Below are positions 52,033 through 62,030 of a stretch of DNA of 64,000 nt, piece after piece. The number at the start of each line of letters is the position of its first letter. Positions within the stretch are counted from its first letter, which is position 1. Under the pieces are notes generated by a model. That model saw only the letters and a list, made by a program, of their open reading frames with translations, did not search any database and was not told where the DNA came from. A program made the translations under genes and the position numbers. Origin of the DNA: Candidatus Limnocylindrales bacterium (lineage in GTDB: Bacteria; Desulfobacterota; Binatia; UBA1149; CAITLU01); assembly GCA_035626395.1 (NCBI GenBank), contig DASPNR010000013.1, forward strand, positions 1-64,000. The letters run 5' to 3'.

Positions 52033-52401
52033 ATGATCGGCTACGTCACTTTGGGAACCAACGACATCGAGCGCGCCGCCGGCTTCTACGACACGCTGCT
52101 CGGCACGCTCGGCGCCAGGCGCGTTATGGACATGGGCACGTTCATCCTGTGGGGCGTCGACCCGACGAAAGGGATGCTGGCCGTTACCAGGCCATACGAC
52201 GGCAACGCCGCCACCGTCGGCAACGGCGTGATGGTCGCGCTTGCCGTCGATTCCAAAGAAAAGGTCGATGCGGTGTACGCCAAGGCCCGCGAGCTCGGCG
52301 CAGCCGACGAAGGCGCGCCCGGACCACGCGGCGGCAACTTCTACGCGGGCTATTTCCGCGACCTCGACGGCAACAAGCTCAACGCGTACTTCGTCGGCTG
52401 A
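52033..52401 (+). CDS. VOC/glyoxalase-family protein
   Basis: A 122-residue protein of the vicinal-oxygen-chelate fold: IGYVTLGTNDIERAAGFYDT opens the first beta-alpha-beta-beta-beta unit and GYFRDLDGNKLNAYFVG closes the second. The usual metal-ligand His and Glu positions are not obvious (the first strand has Thr where many glyoxalases have His), so it may bind a ligand rather than catalyse. A good AGGAG site lies 8 nt before ATG at 52033. Confidence 0.88.
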   Translation: MIGYVTLGTNDIERAAGFYDTLLGTLGARRVMDMGTFILWGVDPTKGMLAVTRPYDGNAATVGNGVMVALAVDSKEKVDAVYAKARELGAADEGAPGPRGGNFYAGYFRDLDGNKLNAYFVG

Positions 52402-52536
52402 CCGGCAAGACGGCGCGCCCCGAGCAGGCCAGGCTGCGCCGTGTCGCGCCGGCGGCGCAGCGGCGCCCGGCTCGCCAACACAGGTGCCGACGGCCGCTCC
52501 GCGCTGGCTCGCGGCAGTCAGGCTACACTGGCTTTC

Positions 52537-53178
52537 ATGCCGGCCACCGACCTGCTCCATTTCGCGCTGACCTCGTTCGTCACGCTGCTGGTCGTCATCG
52601 ACCCATTCGGCACGGTGCCGATCTTCACGTCGCTGACGAACCACCTGGCGATCGAAGAGCGCAAGCGAGTGCTGCGGCGCGCGGTCGCGCTCGCATTCGG
52701 GATCGCGCTGTTCTTCCTGCTGGCGGGCCGCGCCCTGCTCGGCTACCTCGGCGTCAGCGTGCATGCCTTCGGCATCAGCGGCGGAATCCTGCTGTTCGCG
52801 GTCGCCATGCCCATGCTCTTCGGCCATCGGCCCGGGCTGCAGGCGCCCGAGCAGAGCGAGCATTCCACGCGCGGCGAGGACCTGGCCGTGTTCCCGCTGG
52901 CGATCCCCCTGCTGTCGGGCCCCGGCACCATCGCCACCATCCTGCTGCTGACGGCCGACGCCGACGGCGATCTCGCGCGGCTGCTCGTGATCGCCGCCGC
53001 CGTGGCCGCCATCTTCGCGATCACGCTGATCGTGCTCCGGCTGGGCGAACGCTTCCTGCACCGCATGGGTACCGGCAAGGTGCACATGGTCACACGCGTG
53101 ATGGGCATCGTGCTGGCTGCGCTGGCCGTTCAGTACGTGCTCGACGGCGTCGCCGGCTACTACCGCTCCCTGCTGTGA
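52537..53178 (+). CDS. marC: MarC-family integral membrane protein
   Basis: A 213-residue inner-membrane protein with six predicted helices in the MarC/UPF0056 family. Diagnostic phrases are FVTLLVVIDPFGTVPIF, GISGGILLFAVAMPMLFG, FPLAIPLLSGPGTIATI and VTRVMGIVLAALAVQYVLDG. Despite the name, MarC proteins are not established drug pumps and their function is unknown. ATG at 52537 matches family starts. The 135-bp region upstream has no clear promoter. Confidence 0.93.
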   Translation: MPATDLLHFALTSFVTLLVVIDPFGTVPIFTSLTNHLAIEERKRVLRRAVALAFGIALFFLLAGRALLGYLGVSVHAFGISGGILLFAVAMPMLFGHRPGLQAPEQSEHSTRGEDLAVFPLAIPLLSGPGTIATILLLTADADGDLARLLVIAAAVAAIFAITLIVLRLGERFLHRMGTGKVHMVTRVMGIVLAALAVQYVLDGVAGYYRSLL

Positions 53179-53339
53179 CCCGAGTGCTCCCGCAGCGTGC
53201 CAGTCGAGGGACGAGGGCGTCGAAAACACCCGTGCAACCGCACTGCCCATCGCGCTAACCTTTCACCGGACATTTGCGCGCTCGTGCGAGGCCGGGGGGA
53301 ATCGTGGTTGGCGCGCGTCGAACTCGAAGAGGATCCTTC

Positions 53340-54782
53340 ATGCGAACCGCAGCCCCCCTTCTCCTTGCCGCTCTTCTTTGGATGCCAGCGCCGGCGCACG
53401 CCGCCCTTCCCAAGTGCGGTGACGTCAACGACAACGGCTCGATCAACGCGTCCGATGCGCTGGCTGCGCTGCAACGCGCGGTCGACGACGGAACCGAGCT
53501 GGATTGCGGCCCGCGCGGAAAGCTGCTGCGGACGGGGCAGACGGCATGCTTCGACGCCGAGGGAGCCGAGGTCAGCTGCGAGGGCTCTCCCCAGGCCGGT
53601 GCGGTCAATCGCGGCATCGCGCGCAGCTCGTCGGACAATGACGACGGCACCATCACCGACGAGGTCACCGGCCTGGTGTGGGAGAAGCTGTCCGACGATG
53701 GAAGCATCCACGACCGCGACACCCTGCTGACGTGGGAGGAGGCGTTCGACAAGATCGATCAGCTCAACGCCGCCGAACTGGGAGGCCACGACGACTGGCG
53801 CCTGCCCAACGCCTTCGAGCTGCTGACGCTCGCCAACCTCGGCCGAACCGACCCTGCCTACTACGCGGCGCATTTCGCGAAGAACTGCGAGCCCGATTGC
53901 AGCGCGCAGGAGTGCAGCTGCGTGCCCTCCTCCAACGACAGCTGGTCCTCGACCACGTACGTGGCCGAGCCCGATCGCGCCTGGCTGGTCAGCGCCGCCG
54001 ATGGGCGGCTGTTCTCCGATGAAAAATCGGCGTTGCACACGGTGCGCGCGGTGCGCGGCGGCTACATCGTCGAGAGCACCGGATCGGCCGCCGGCGCCGA
54101 GCAGGCCCAGGATGCAGGGTCGCCGTGCGGCGACGTCGACCTCAGCCACACGGTCACCGCCTCCGACGCCCTCGCCATCCTCAAGGCCGCCGTCGGTCAG
54201 GAGATCGAGCTGCGCTGCTCGCCGCGCGCGGAGACGCTGCAGACCGGGCAGACCGAGTGCTACGACAGCGGCGGTGCGCAAGTGCCGTGCGCCGGCACGG
54301 GGCAGGACGGCGAGCTTCGCATGGGCGCGCCACGCGCCTTCCGCGACAACGGCGACGGCACCATCACCGACCTGGCGACCGGGCTGATGTGGGAGAAGCT
54401 CGCCGATGACGGCACGATCCACGACATGGACAACGCTTACACGTGGGCCGACGCGTTCGCGGACAAGATCATCCAGCTCAACACGACGATGTTCGCCGGC
54501 TACGACAACTGGCGGCTGCCGAACATCTTCGAGCTCGTCACGCTCCTCGATCTCGGCTCCGCCGATACGGCGCTGCACGCGATCTTCAGCGCCAAGAGCT
54601 GCGACGACGGCTGCTCGGTGACGATGTGCAGCTGCGCGCCGAGTCATCCGGAGCAGTGGTCGTCGTCCACCTATGCGGCGGCACCGGCAATGGCCTGGGC
54701 AATGCACCTGGACGACGGCGCGACGGTGCCGCAGGCCAAGTCGGAGACGGCAGCGGTGCGGGCGGTGCGCGCCGGCAACTGA
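53340..54782 (+). CDS. Secreted protein with two dockerin-like + DUF1566 modules
   Basis: A 480-residue exported protein built from two copies of one module. The signal peptide ends near PAHA-A. Each half has an EF-hand-like repeat (CGDVNDNGSINASDALAALQ; CGDVDLSHTVTASDALAIL), a short Cys block (LRTGQTACFD; LQTGQTECYD), and a DUF1566/Lcl C-terminal domain (GTITDEVTGLVWEKL to HDDWRLPNAFELLTL; GTITDLATGLMWEKLA to YDNWRLPNIFELVTL). DUF1566 is found in bacterial surface proteins with a C-type-lectin-like look. ATG at 53340 follows a GAGGA site. Surface adhesion or binding is plausible, not shown. Confidence 0.85.
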   Translation: MRTAAPLLLAALLWMPAPAHAALPKCGDVNDNGSINASDALAALQRAVDDGTELDCGPRGKLLRTGQTACFDAEGAEVSCEGSPQAGAVNRGIARSSSDNDDGTITDEVTGLVWEKLSDDGSIHDRDTLLTWEEAFDKIDQLNAAELGGHDDWRLPNAFELLTLANLGRTDPAYYAAHFAKNCEPDCSAQECSCVPSSNDSWSSTTYVAEPDRAWLVSAADGRLFSDEKSALHTVRAVRGGYIVESTGSAAGAEQAQDAGSPCGDVDLSHTVTASDALAILKAAVGQEIELRCSPRAETLQTGQTECYDSGGAQVPCAGTGQDGELRMGAPRAFRDNGDGTITDLATGLMWEKLADDGTIHDMDNAYTWADAFADKIIQLNTTMFAGYDNWRLPNIFELVTLLDLGSADTALHAIFSAKSCDDGCSVTMCSCAPSHPEQWSSSTYAAAPAMAWAMHLDDGATVPQAKSETAAVRAVRAGN

Positions 54783-55077
54783 CGGCGGCTGCGCTCGGCC
54801 CCCTGAAGTGCCGGAAACGGCGGACATGCGTTGACCGGCTTCCCGACTGCGGTCCAGCTCGATCGCATGGACTCGCAGACGCGTATCGCGACGGCACTCC
54901 GGTGCCCTGAGCGGCGCCGGCCGATCACCGCCGAGGACGGCGAGCGCGGGCGCTGAAGCCGGCGGGGTCGGCCGCGGGGCCCGTTGGGGCGAGCGGGCGC
55001 CGCCTCTGCGTGGCGTCATCGCGGCCAGCGCACGGCGCCGCCTTGGCTTTCGGCCGTTCCAGCGGTAGGCGGGGGAA

Positions 55078-55851
55078 ATGGCCGACGAAACCCTGATCGC
55101 GGTCTTCGTGGATTTCGAGAACCTGGCCATCGGCGCTCGCGACCTGCACAGCGACGAGTTCCGCATCGAGCTGGTGCTGAAGCGGCTGCTCGAGAAGGGC
55201 CGGATCGTCTACAAGCGCGCGTACTGCGACTGGCAGCGCTACCGCGGCGCGATCCGGGACTTCCACGCGCAGGGAATCGAGCTGATCGACATCCCTGCCA
55301 GCAAGCACAGCGGCAAGAATTCCGCCGACATCCGCATGGTCTGCGACGCCCTCGATCTGTGCCATTCCAAGGGCCACATCGACGTGTTCGCGCTGCTGTC
55401 GGGCGACAGCGATTTCTCGCCGCTGGTCTCCAAGCTCAAGGAGAACGACAAGCGCGTCATCGGCTGCGGCGTCAAGGCCTCGACCTCCGACCTGCTGGTC
55501 TCCAGCTGCGACGAGTTCCTCTATTACGACGACCTGGTGCGCACGGCCGACAAGAAGAAGCCGCGCTCTCGCGGCGGCCGCGGCCGCACCCGGCGCGAGC
55601 CGGCCAGCGACGGGCATCAGGAGGCGCTGGACATGCTGCTCGCCATCGTTTCCTCGCTCGAGGAGGACTACGATCCGGTCTGGGGCTCGCTGGTCAAGCA
55701 GACGCTGCGGCGCGTGTACCCCGACTTCCGCGAAGAACGCTACGGCTACTCCGGCTTCGCCGATCTGCTGCGCGACGCCGAGTCGCGCGAGTTGATCGCG
55801 CTCGATTACGACGAGGGCCGCGGCAACTTCAAGATCCGCAGCAAGGCCTGA
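55078..55851 (+). CDS. NYN-domain nuclease with C-terminal OST-HTH/LOTUS domain
   Basis: A 257-residue protein. The N-terminal NYN (PIN-like, LabA/DUF88) domain has the acidic site residues in AVFVDFENLA, KNSADIRMVCDAL and ALLSGDSDFSPLV, consistent with a Mg-dependent RNase. A basic linker (KKKPRSRGGRGRTRR) joins a C-terminal OST-HTH/LOTUS RNA-binding domain (residues about 185-255, WGSLVKQTLRRVYPDF, YSGFADLLRDAE). ATG at 55078 follows a G-rich site. It ends 6 nt before the sigma-54 activator gene, so the two form an operon. The 295-bp gap upstream shows no gene. Confidence 0.9.
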   Translation: MADETLIAVFVDFENLAIGARDLHSDEFRIELVLKRLLEKGRIVYKRAYCDWQRYRGAIRDFHAQGIELIDIPASKHSGKNSADIRMVCDALDLCHSKGHIDVFALLSGDSDFSPLVSKLKENDKRVIGCGVKASTSDLLVSSCDEFLYYDDLVRTADKKKPRSRGGRGRTRREPASDGHQEALDMLLAIVSSLEEDYDPVWGSLVKQTLRRVYPDFREERYGYSGFADLLRDAESRELIALDYDEGRGNFKIRSKA

Positions 55852-55857
55852 CGCTCC

Positions 55858-57474
<1,617 letters not shown>

Positions 57475-57720
57475 GGCATCAAGGCGCTGCGCACCGTGTG
57501 GCGGTGCCGGCGCCGGCGGGCAGCCAGTGGCCGGCCCCGGCCCGAGACGGGCCCGGGAGCGCCTTCGCCGACATGCCCGCCGCGCTCGCCCTCCTTTCCT
57601 CCGGTGGCTAGAATGCCCGCACAGGGCAAGCGCCCGATGCGCCCATGCCGACCGGTGGCGCGCAGCAGCACGGCGGCTGCGCCGGCGGATCCATCCAGAA
57701 TCGGAAAAGGAGACATGCTT

Positions 57721-58416
57721 ATGAAGCGGACCGGGACTTGTTTACTTTCCACCTTGCTTCTTCTCGGCAGCGCCAGCCTGGCAACGGCCGGCGCGTACGG
57801 CGAGGAAGAGACCGCCGAGACGCCGGCGGCCCCTTCGGCTCCGGCGCCGGCGGCAGCCGCCACCGATACCGTCGTGGAGGCGAAGTACGGCGAGCCCGGC
57901 GGCTACATCGAAGTCGGCGGCTCCTACGTCGTGCAGGTGTTCGATGAGGACGCCGGCATCAAGGGCGTGCCGCTCGACGACACCGACAACACCGGCGGCT
58001 ACGAGATCCGCGCCGGCTACCGCGTCAACAACTGGCTGGGCATCGAGGCGGAGTGGGAGCAGTTCCTCCACTTCAAGAACGTCAACCTGCGCGACACCGG
58101 ATGCACGGTCGACTGCGGCGCCAATCTGGACATGTGGAGCCTGATGATGAACGCCAAGTTCTTCCCGCTCCGCGGCCGTTTCCAGCCCTACGGCATCGTC
58201 GGCATCGGCGTGGCCAAGGCCGAGTTCGAAACCAGCCTTCCCATCGGAAAGCAGGATGAGCACGGCTTTGCCGCCCGTTTCGGCGTGGGCGTCGACGTCT
58301 ACATCACCGAACAGATCGGTCTGGCCTTCGAGGCCGACTACATCCTGCCCACCGGCGACGCCCACGAGTTCGACGTCATTCCGTTCAGCGGAAGCATCTT
58401 CTACCGCTTCGGCTGA
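57721..58416 (+). CDS. Outer-membrane beta-barrel protein (OmpA-like/OMP_b-brl)
   Basis: A 231-residue eight-stranded-type outer-membrane protein. The signal peptide ends near TAG-A; the mature N-terminus GAYGEEETAETPAAP and an Ala/Pro linker precede the barrel (GGYIEVGGSYVVQVFDED, GYEIRAGYRVNNWLGIEAEW, PYGIVGIGVAKAEF) ending in the aromatic SIFYRFG. The N-terminal tag nearly matches the TorF-like porin at 32071. ATG at 57721 is preferred to 57715 because AAGGAGA is then 8 nt away. The 246-bp gap upstream has no gene; a nested palindrome follows the stop. Confidence 0.85.
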   Translation: MKRTGTCLLSTLLLLGSASLATAGAYGEEETAETPAAPSAPAPAAAATDTVVEAKYGEPGGYIEVGGSYVVQVFDEDAGIKGVPLDDTDNTGGYEIRAGYRVNNWLGIEAEWEQFLHFKNVNLRDTGCTVDCGANLDMWSLMMNAKFFPLRGRFQPYGIVGIGVAKAEFETSLPIGKQDEHGFAARFGVGVDVYITEQIGLAFEADYILPTGDAHEFDVIPFSGSIFYRFG

Positions 58417-58426
58417 GCTGCAGAGA

Positions 58427-58709
58427 TCACACGGCCGCGGACGCGTCCTGGGTGGACGGCCCCTCCGGCGCATGCGCCGGAGACGCGTCCGCGACCGTGC
58501 TGGTCGCCACCGCCGATTCCGGCGCTGGCGATCCCCCCTCGACCTCTTGATCGGCGCGCGGCGGGAAGTCGCCTGCCGCTTCGTCCTTGGCCGCTTCGCA
58601 CTCGTCTGACTGGTGAGGTGACCGGAGGTGGTGCCGCATGCGCGTGGATGCATGCAAGAGAGCCGAGCGTGATTCCCCACGACGCTGCGGCCCTGACGAT
58701 CGGCTTCAT
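58427..58709 (-). pseudogene. Possible frameshifted small secreted protein
   Basis: On the minus strand ATG at 58709 behind AAGGGGAAG encodes a good signal peptide (MKPIVRAAASWGITLG, then SLACIHAHA-A). The frame then becomes Arg/Gly-rich, while the frame offset by one nucleotide from about 58610 continues as an acidic, Pro/Ala-rich peptide (HQSDECEAAKDEAAGDF to DASAAV) with a stop at 58427. Joined by a 1-nt shift they would give a secreted protein of about 94 residues. It may be a real frameshift, a sequencing error or chance. No family is recognised. Confidence 0.3.
58437..58492. terminator. Nested palindrome downstream of the beta-barrel gene
   Basis: A perfect 20-bp palindrome, CTCCGGCGCATGCGCCGGAG (58463-58482), is flanked by GCGGACGCGT (58437-58446) and ACGCGTCCGC (58483-58492), also perfectly complementary. 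It starts 20 bp after the stop of the plus-strand barrel gene. It could be a strong bidirectional stem-loop; there is no T-tract. Confidence 0.45.
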
Positions 58710-58785
58710 CGACGCTTCCCCTTTTCCAAGCGCCAGAGAACCTGTCGTCCGCCCCCACGGCGCGAACAGCTCCAACAGGAGAATA

Positions 58786-58804
58786 TTGGATCGATCGCAT
58801 CCAA
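58786..58804. promoter_or_regulatory. Inverted repeat in an AT-rich pocket
   Basis: TTGGAT and ATCCAA pair around CGATCGC, flanked by GAATA on the left and a further AATATTC about 30 bp to the right. The 58770-58870 stretch is clearly more AT-rich than its surroundings and lies beyond the propeller gene stop, upstream of the possible small secreted gene. It could be a promoter/operator region for that gene. The rest of 58417-58871 holds nothing else I can support. Confidence 0.3.
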
Positions 58805-58871
58805 CAAGGGTTGTCCGACGACGCGGGAAAATATTCTTCGGAAATTGAGAAGCGCCAAAAAAAGCGCGTGG

Positions 58872-60383
58872 TCAGTCGGCGCGATCACCGATGGCGAAGA
58901 GCGTCGCATCGTTGATCGCATAGACGGTGCCGTCGGGACCGGTGAGCGTGGGCGTGTAGCCCTGGCCGAGACCGCCGTTGAGCTCGATCGATTCGCTCAG
59001 CTCACCGGTGGTCAGGTCCCAGCGATAGAGCCGGCCGTCTTCGTTGTTGGCCAGCACCGATTTCGTGATCGGGTCGACGGCGGCCGTGTTGATGCACCAT
59101 TCGCGTAGAGCGTTTGGAAACGCCGCAACCAGTTCGTCATCCACCGTCGGGCTGCGCACCGTCATGACTTCGTTCATCACGTCCAGCCCGGTGACCGGAT
59201 CGCGCATGCCGACATTGGGATCGAGCACCGCAATGCGGTTGATGCCGGTCCCGCCGGCCGTGGCGTAGTCGTTGTACTTGGACAGAATCAGATAGGAGGA
59301 GGGGCCGGTGTAGGAGGCGACGATGGCGGCGGGAATGATCGAGGGCGTGTCGTCCCAGCCGAAAGCCCCGACGTAGCCGGCAGGCACCAGATCGGCGTCG
59401 AAGTGCATGAGCCAGCCGCGCCCATGGTTCCACCCGTACAGCTGCTCGAGCACACCGAAGTAGACGTGACCGTCGGGACCGACCGTGGGAGCGGCGGTGC
59501 CGTCCTCGAGGAGCAGTGCGTCGATCGCACTGCTGGGATCGACGAGGCGTACCATCGCGCGCGTCTCGAGCGTCCGCGCATCGAGCCCCACCAGATAGCC
59601 GGCCGCTCCGTCGGTAACCGCCACGTACAGGCGCGTGCCGTCGGGGCTGATGGCCGGCGCCGAGTTTCCCAGGACCTGTGTCATCGCGGCATCGCCCGTC
59701 ATCTCGGCCGGCGTCACCCACGACGCCTGCCCGTCATCGCTCATGCGCACCAGGACGCTCTCGAGATCGGACGGCGGCGTGCCCACGACCTCGACGCCGA
59801 AGAAGACGTTGCCGCCGCCGTCGGCGGTCAGCGGCGTGTTGATGAAGACGCTGTCGCGAAAGGCCGTGCGGTCACTGAGATAGTTCTCGAGGCCGTAGTA
59901 GGCGCGGCGCTCGATCTGGCCGCCGTGCTCGTCCACCAGCGTGCGCGTGAGCACGGTGCCGCCGGCCGCGGGAATCCAGAGCTTGTCGGTCGAAGAGAGC
60001 ACGGGCGAGAACGTGGGCAGCCAGCGGTGCGGCGGGATGACGTAGTCGCTGCGCCGGCTCCATCGCCGCCTGCCGTCGGTGCCGTCCACGGCAACGACGC
60101 GGAACTTGCCGTCGACACCCAGCTTGACCGGCACGACCACGGTGTTGGCCTGGGTGATCAGCGGGGAGCCGTAATGCGCCAGCAGGCTGCCACGCCGCGT
60201 GTACTGGGGCCGGCGGTCGACGCGCAGCTTCCACAGGATGCGCGTCAGCGGCCGCGTCGCCACATCCCCGATGGCCGTGTGCTGGGAGTTGCGCCCGGCG
60301 GTTCCCCAATACGGCGCGGCGAGCGCTGGAGCGGCCACGAAAACGGCAATGCCGATCGAAAGGAGTGCGGTGCGCACGGACAT
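58872..60383 (-). CDS. Secreted beta-propeller (PQQ-like) protein
   Basis: A 503-residue exported protein with a signal peptide (cleavage near APALA-A) and repeated propeller-blade motifs of the quinoprotein/WD-like type: APYWGTAGRNSQHTA, RVVAVDGTDGRRRWSRR, ISPDGTRLYVAVTDG, TVGPDGHVYFGVLEQLYG, LANNEDGRLYRWDL and LTGPDGTVYAINDATLFAIG. The N-terminal W-x-x-x-x-x-x-x-x-H motif is seen in PQQ-like repeat proteins, but no quinone-binding dehydrogenase residues are evident, so it is probably a binding or scaffolding protein. It follows the histidine kinase gene after 71 bp on the same strand. Confidence 0.8.
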   Translation of the reverse strand: MSVRTALLSIGIAVFVAAPALAAPYWGTAGRNSQHTAIGDVATRPLTRILWKLRVDRRPQYTRRGSLLAHYGSPLITQANTVVVPVKLGVDGKFRVVAVDGTDGRRRWSRRSDYVIPPHRWLPTFSPVLSSTDKLWIPAAGGTVLTRTLVDEHGGQIERRAYYGLENYLSDRTAFRDSVFINTPLTADGGGNVFFGVEVVGTPPSDLESVLVRMSDDGQASWVTPAEMTGDAAMTQVLGNSAPAISPDGTRLYVAVTDGAAGYLVGLDARTLETRAMVRLVDPSSAIDALLLEDGTAAPTVGPDGHVYFGVLEQLYGWNHGRGWLMHFDADLVPAGYVGAFGWDDTPSIIPAAIVASYTGPSSYLILSKYNDYATAGGTGINRIAVLDPNVGMRDPVTGLDVMNEVMTVRSPTVDDELVAAFPNALREWCINTAAVDPITKSVLANNEDGRLYRWDLTTGELSESIELNGGLGQGYTPTLTGPDGTVYAINDATLFAIGDRAD

Positions 60384-60454
60384 CGGTCTCGCTTAACATC
60401 GCGGTTGCATCAATGACGAGCCGCTTTCGGCGGCTCCCACGCAGACGGGTCGCG

Positions 60455-61903
60455 TCAGGCGGCCGCGACTTCGCGAGCCATCGGGGCGGCCAGCGTGAAG
60501 CGGAACGTGGCGCCGCTGCCGACCTTGCCTTCGGCGGCCACGCGGCCGCCATGGCGGCTGACGATGCGGGCCACCGTGGCCAGACCGATCCCGGTGCCTT
60601 CGTATTCGGTCGGAGGGTGCAGGCGCTGGAAGGGCTGGAAGAGCTTGTGCACGAAACGCATGTCGAAGCCGCAGCCGTCGTCGCGCACGAAGAAGACCGT
60701 TTCGTTGTCGAGGCGGTCGGCACTGACGTGGATGCGCGCGCTCTGGCAGCGGCTCGTGTACTTCCAGGCATTGTCGATCAGGTTGACGATGACGATGCGC
60801 AGCAGGCGCGGGTCGGCGTCCGCCACCAGGCCGTCATCGACCTGGAAGTCGACGTCGCGGCCCGGCCACCGCGCCGCAATCTCTTCGGCCACCTCCCGGA
60901 ACAGCGCCGTGACGTCCACCCTCTGCAGGTGCAGCTCGCTGCGCACGACGCGTGAGAGCGTCAGAAGATCGTCGATGAGCCGCGACATGTTGCGGCTGGC
61001 CTTCTGGATGCGCGCCAGATGCGAGAGAGCCGGCGGGGTCAGCTCTTCGCCGTGGTCGTTGGCCAGCAGCGTGGCGAAGCCTTCGATGGAGCGCAGGGGC
61101 GTGCGCAGGTCGTGCGAGACGGAATAGGCGAACGCCTCCAGCTCTCCATTGGCCGTCTCCAGCTCGGCCGTACGCGAGCGCACCTTGAATTCGAGCTCGC
61201 GGTTGAACTGGCGAAGAACACGCTCGAGCGCGGCACGGCTGTCGGCCAGCGCGCGGACGGCGGCCTGCTCGCGCAGCTCGGCGAGCGTGTCCTTCTCCAC
61301 CTCGCGCGCGCTCAGCACGGAGGCGCCGAACGCCAGCAGCAGCGTGAAGTACTGATAAGTCGCACCATGAACGCCGGTGCTGCCGCCGAACACGATCATG
61401 AAGGCCGCCGCGATGGCGGCCACGATCACGGTGACCAGCTGCGAAACCCAGCCCCACGGCAGATAGCTCGAGGAGGCCAGCGCAACCATCATGAAGACGA
61501 GATTGGTCGTGCCCAGGTCCTGCACCACCGCTCCGGTGATGCCGGTGACGATGTGCATCGTGCAGGCGATGCCCACCATGCACGGCACGATGATGCGCCG
61601 CTCGGGCGTGCGCCGGGCGACCAGGTAGCCGACGATCGCGGACAGGATCTGGACGGCCTTGGAAGCGAACAGGATGAAGAGGTGCGACTCGTCGAATGCG
61701 AGGTGAATGACACCGTAGGCCGAGGTGGCCACGATCGTCACCCATATCACGTGGCGGAAGCGGCGCAGCAGCAGCGGCGCCAGCGCCTCTCGCGACGGAC
61801 CGGAAGGCTCCGCCGGCACCGGTGCTGGCGCGGCGTACTCGGCGTACTCGGCCGCGACCGGCAGGGTCCCTGCATGTCCGGTGGTCGGCGGCGTGCTCGT
61901 CAC
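60455..61903 (-). CDS. Membrane-bound sensor histidine kinase
   Basis: A 482-residue kinase with a Pro/Ala-rich N-terminus, five or six membrane helices (about 50-205, from RHVIWVTIVATSAYGVIHLA to YFTLLLAFGASVL), a coiled linker, HisKA with the phospho-His in AYSVSHDLRTPLRSI, and HATPase_c with IDNAWKYT, VRDDGCGFD and YEGTGIGLATVARI. It resembles phytochrome/cyanobacterial-type kinases in its HisKA. No paired regulator gene is adjacent. The start is uncertain: GTG at 61903 is given because the alternative ATG at 61957 directly touches the T-tract of the upstream terminator. Confidence 0.88.
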   Translation of the reverse strand: MTSTPPTTGHAGTLPVAAEYAEYAAPAPVPAEPSGPSREALAPLLLRRFRHVIWVTIVATSAYGVIHLAFDESHLFILFASKAVQILSAIVGYLVARRTPERRIIVPCMVGIACTMHIVTGITGAVVQDLGTTNLVFMMVALASSSYLPWGWVSQLVTVIVAAIAAAFMIVFGGSTGVHGATYQYFTLLLAFGASVLSAREVEKDTLAELREQAAVRALADSRAALERVLRQFNRELEFKVRSRTAELETANGELEAFAYSVSHDLRTPLRSIEGFATLLANDHGEELTPPALSHLARIQKASRNMSRLIDDLLTLSRVVRSELHLQRVDVTALFREVAEEIAARWPGRDVDFQVDDGLVADADPRLLRIVIVNLIDNAWKYTSRCQSARIHVSADRLDNETVFFVRDDGCGFDMRFVHKLFQPFQRLHPPTEYEGTGIGLATVARIVSRHGGRVAAEGKVGSGATFRFTLAAPMAREVAAA

Positions 61904-61958
61904 GCCGCGTAAAATAGGGGGCCGTCTCACCCACGGCCAGACCGGCGGCGGGTCCATG

Positions 61959-61989
61959 AAAAAAAAGGACGGGCACGGGGCCCGTCCTT
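61959..61989 (-). terminator. Intrinsic terminator of the repeat-protein gene
   Basis: AAGGACGGGC and GCCCGTCCTT form a perfect 10-bp stem with a 5-nt loop, followed on the minus strand by a run of eight T. It lies 42 bp beyond the stop of the gene ending at 62031 and immediately before the first possible start of the histidine kinase gene. Confidence 0.88.
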
Positions 61990-62030
61990 CGAAAGCACGG
62001 CGGCTGGCGGCCGCCTGCCGGATTCATTCC

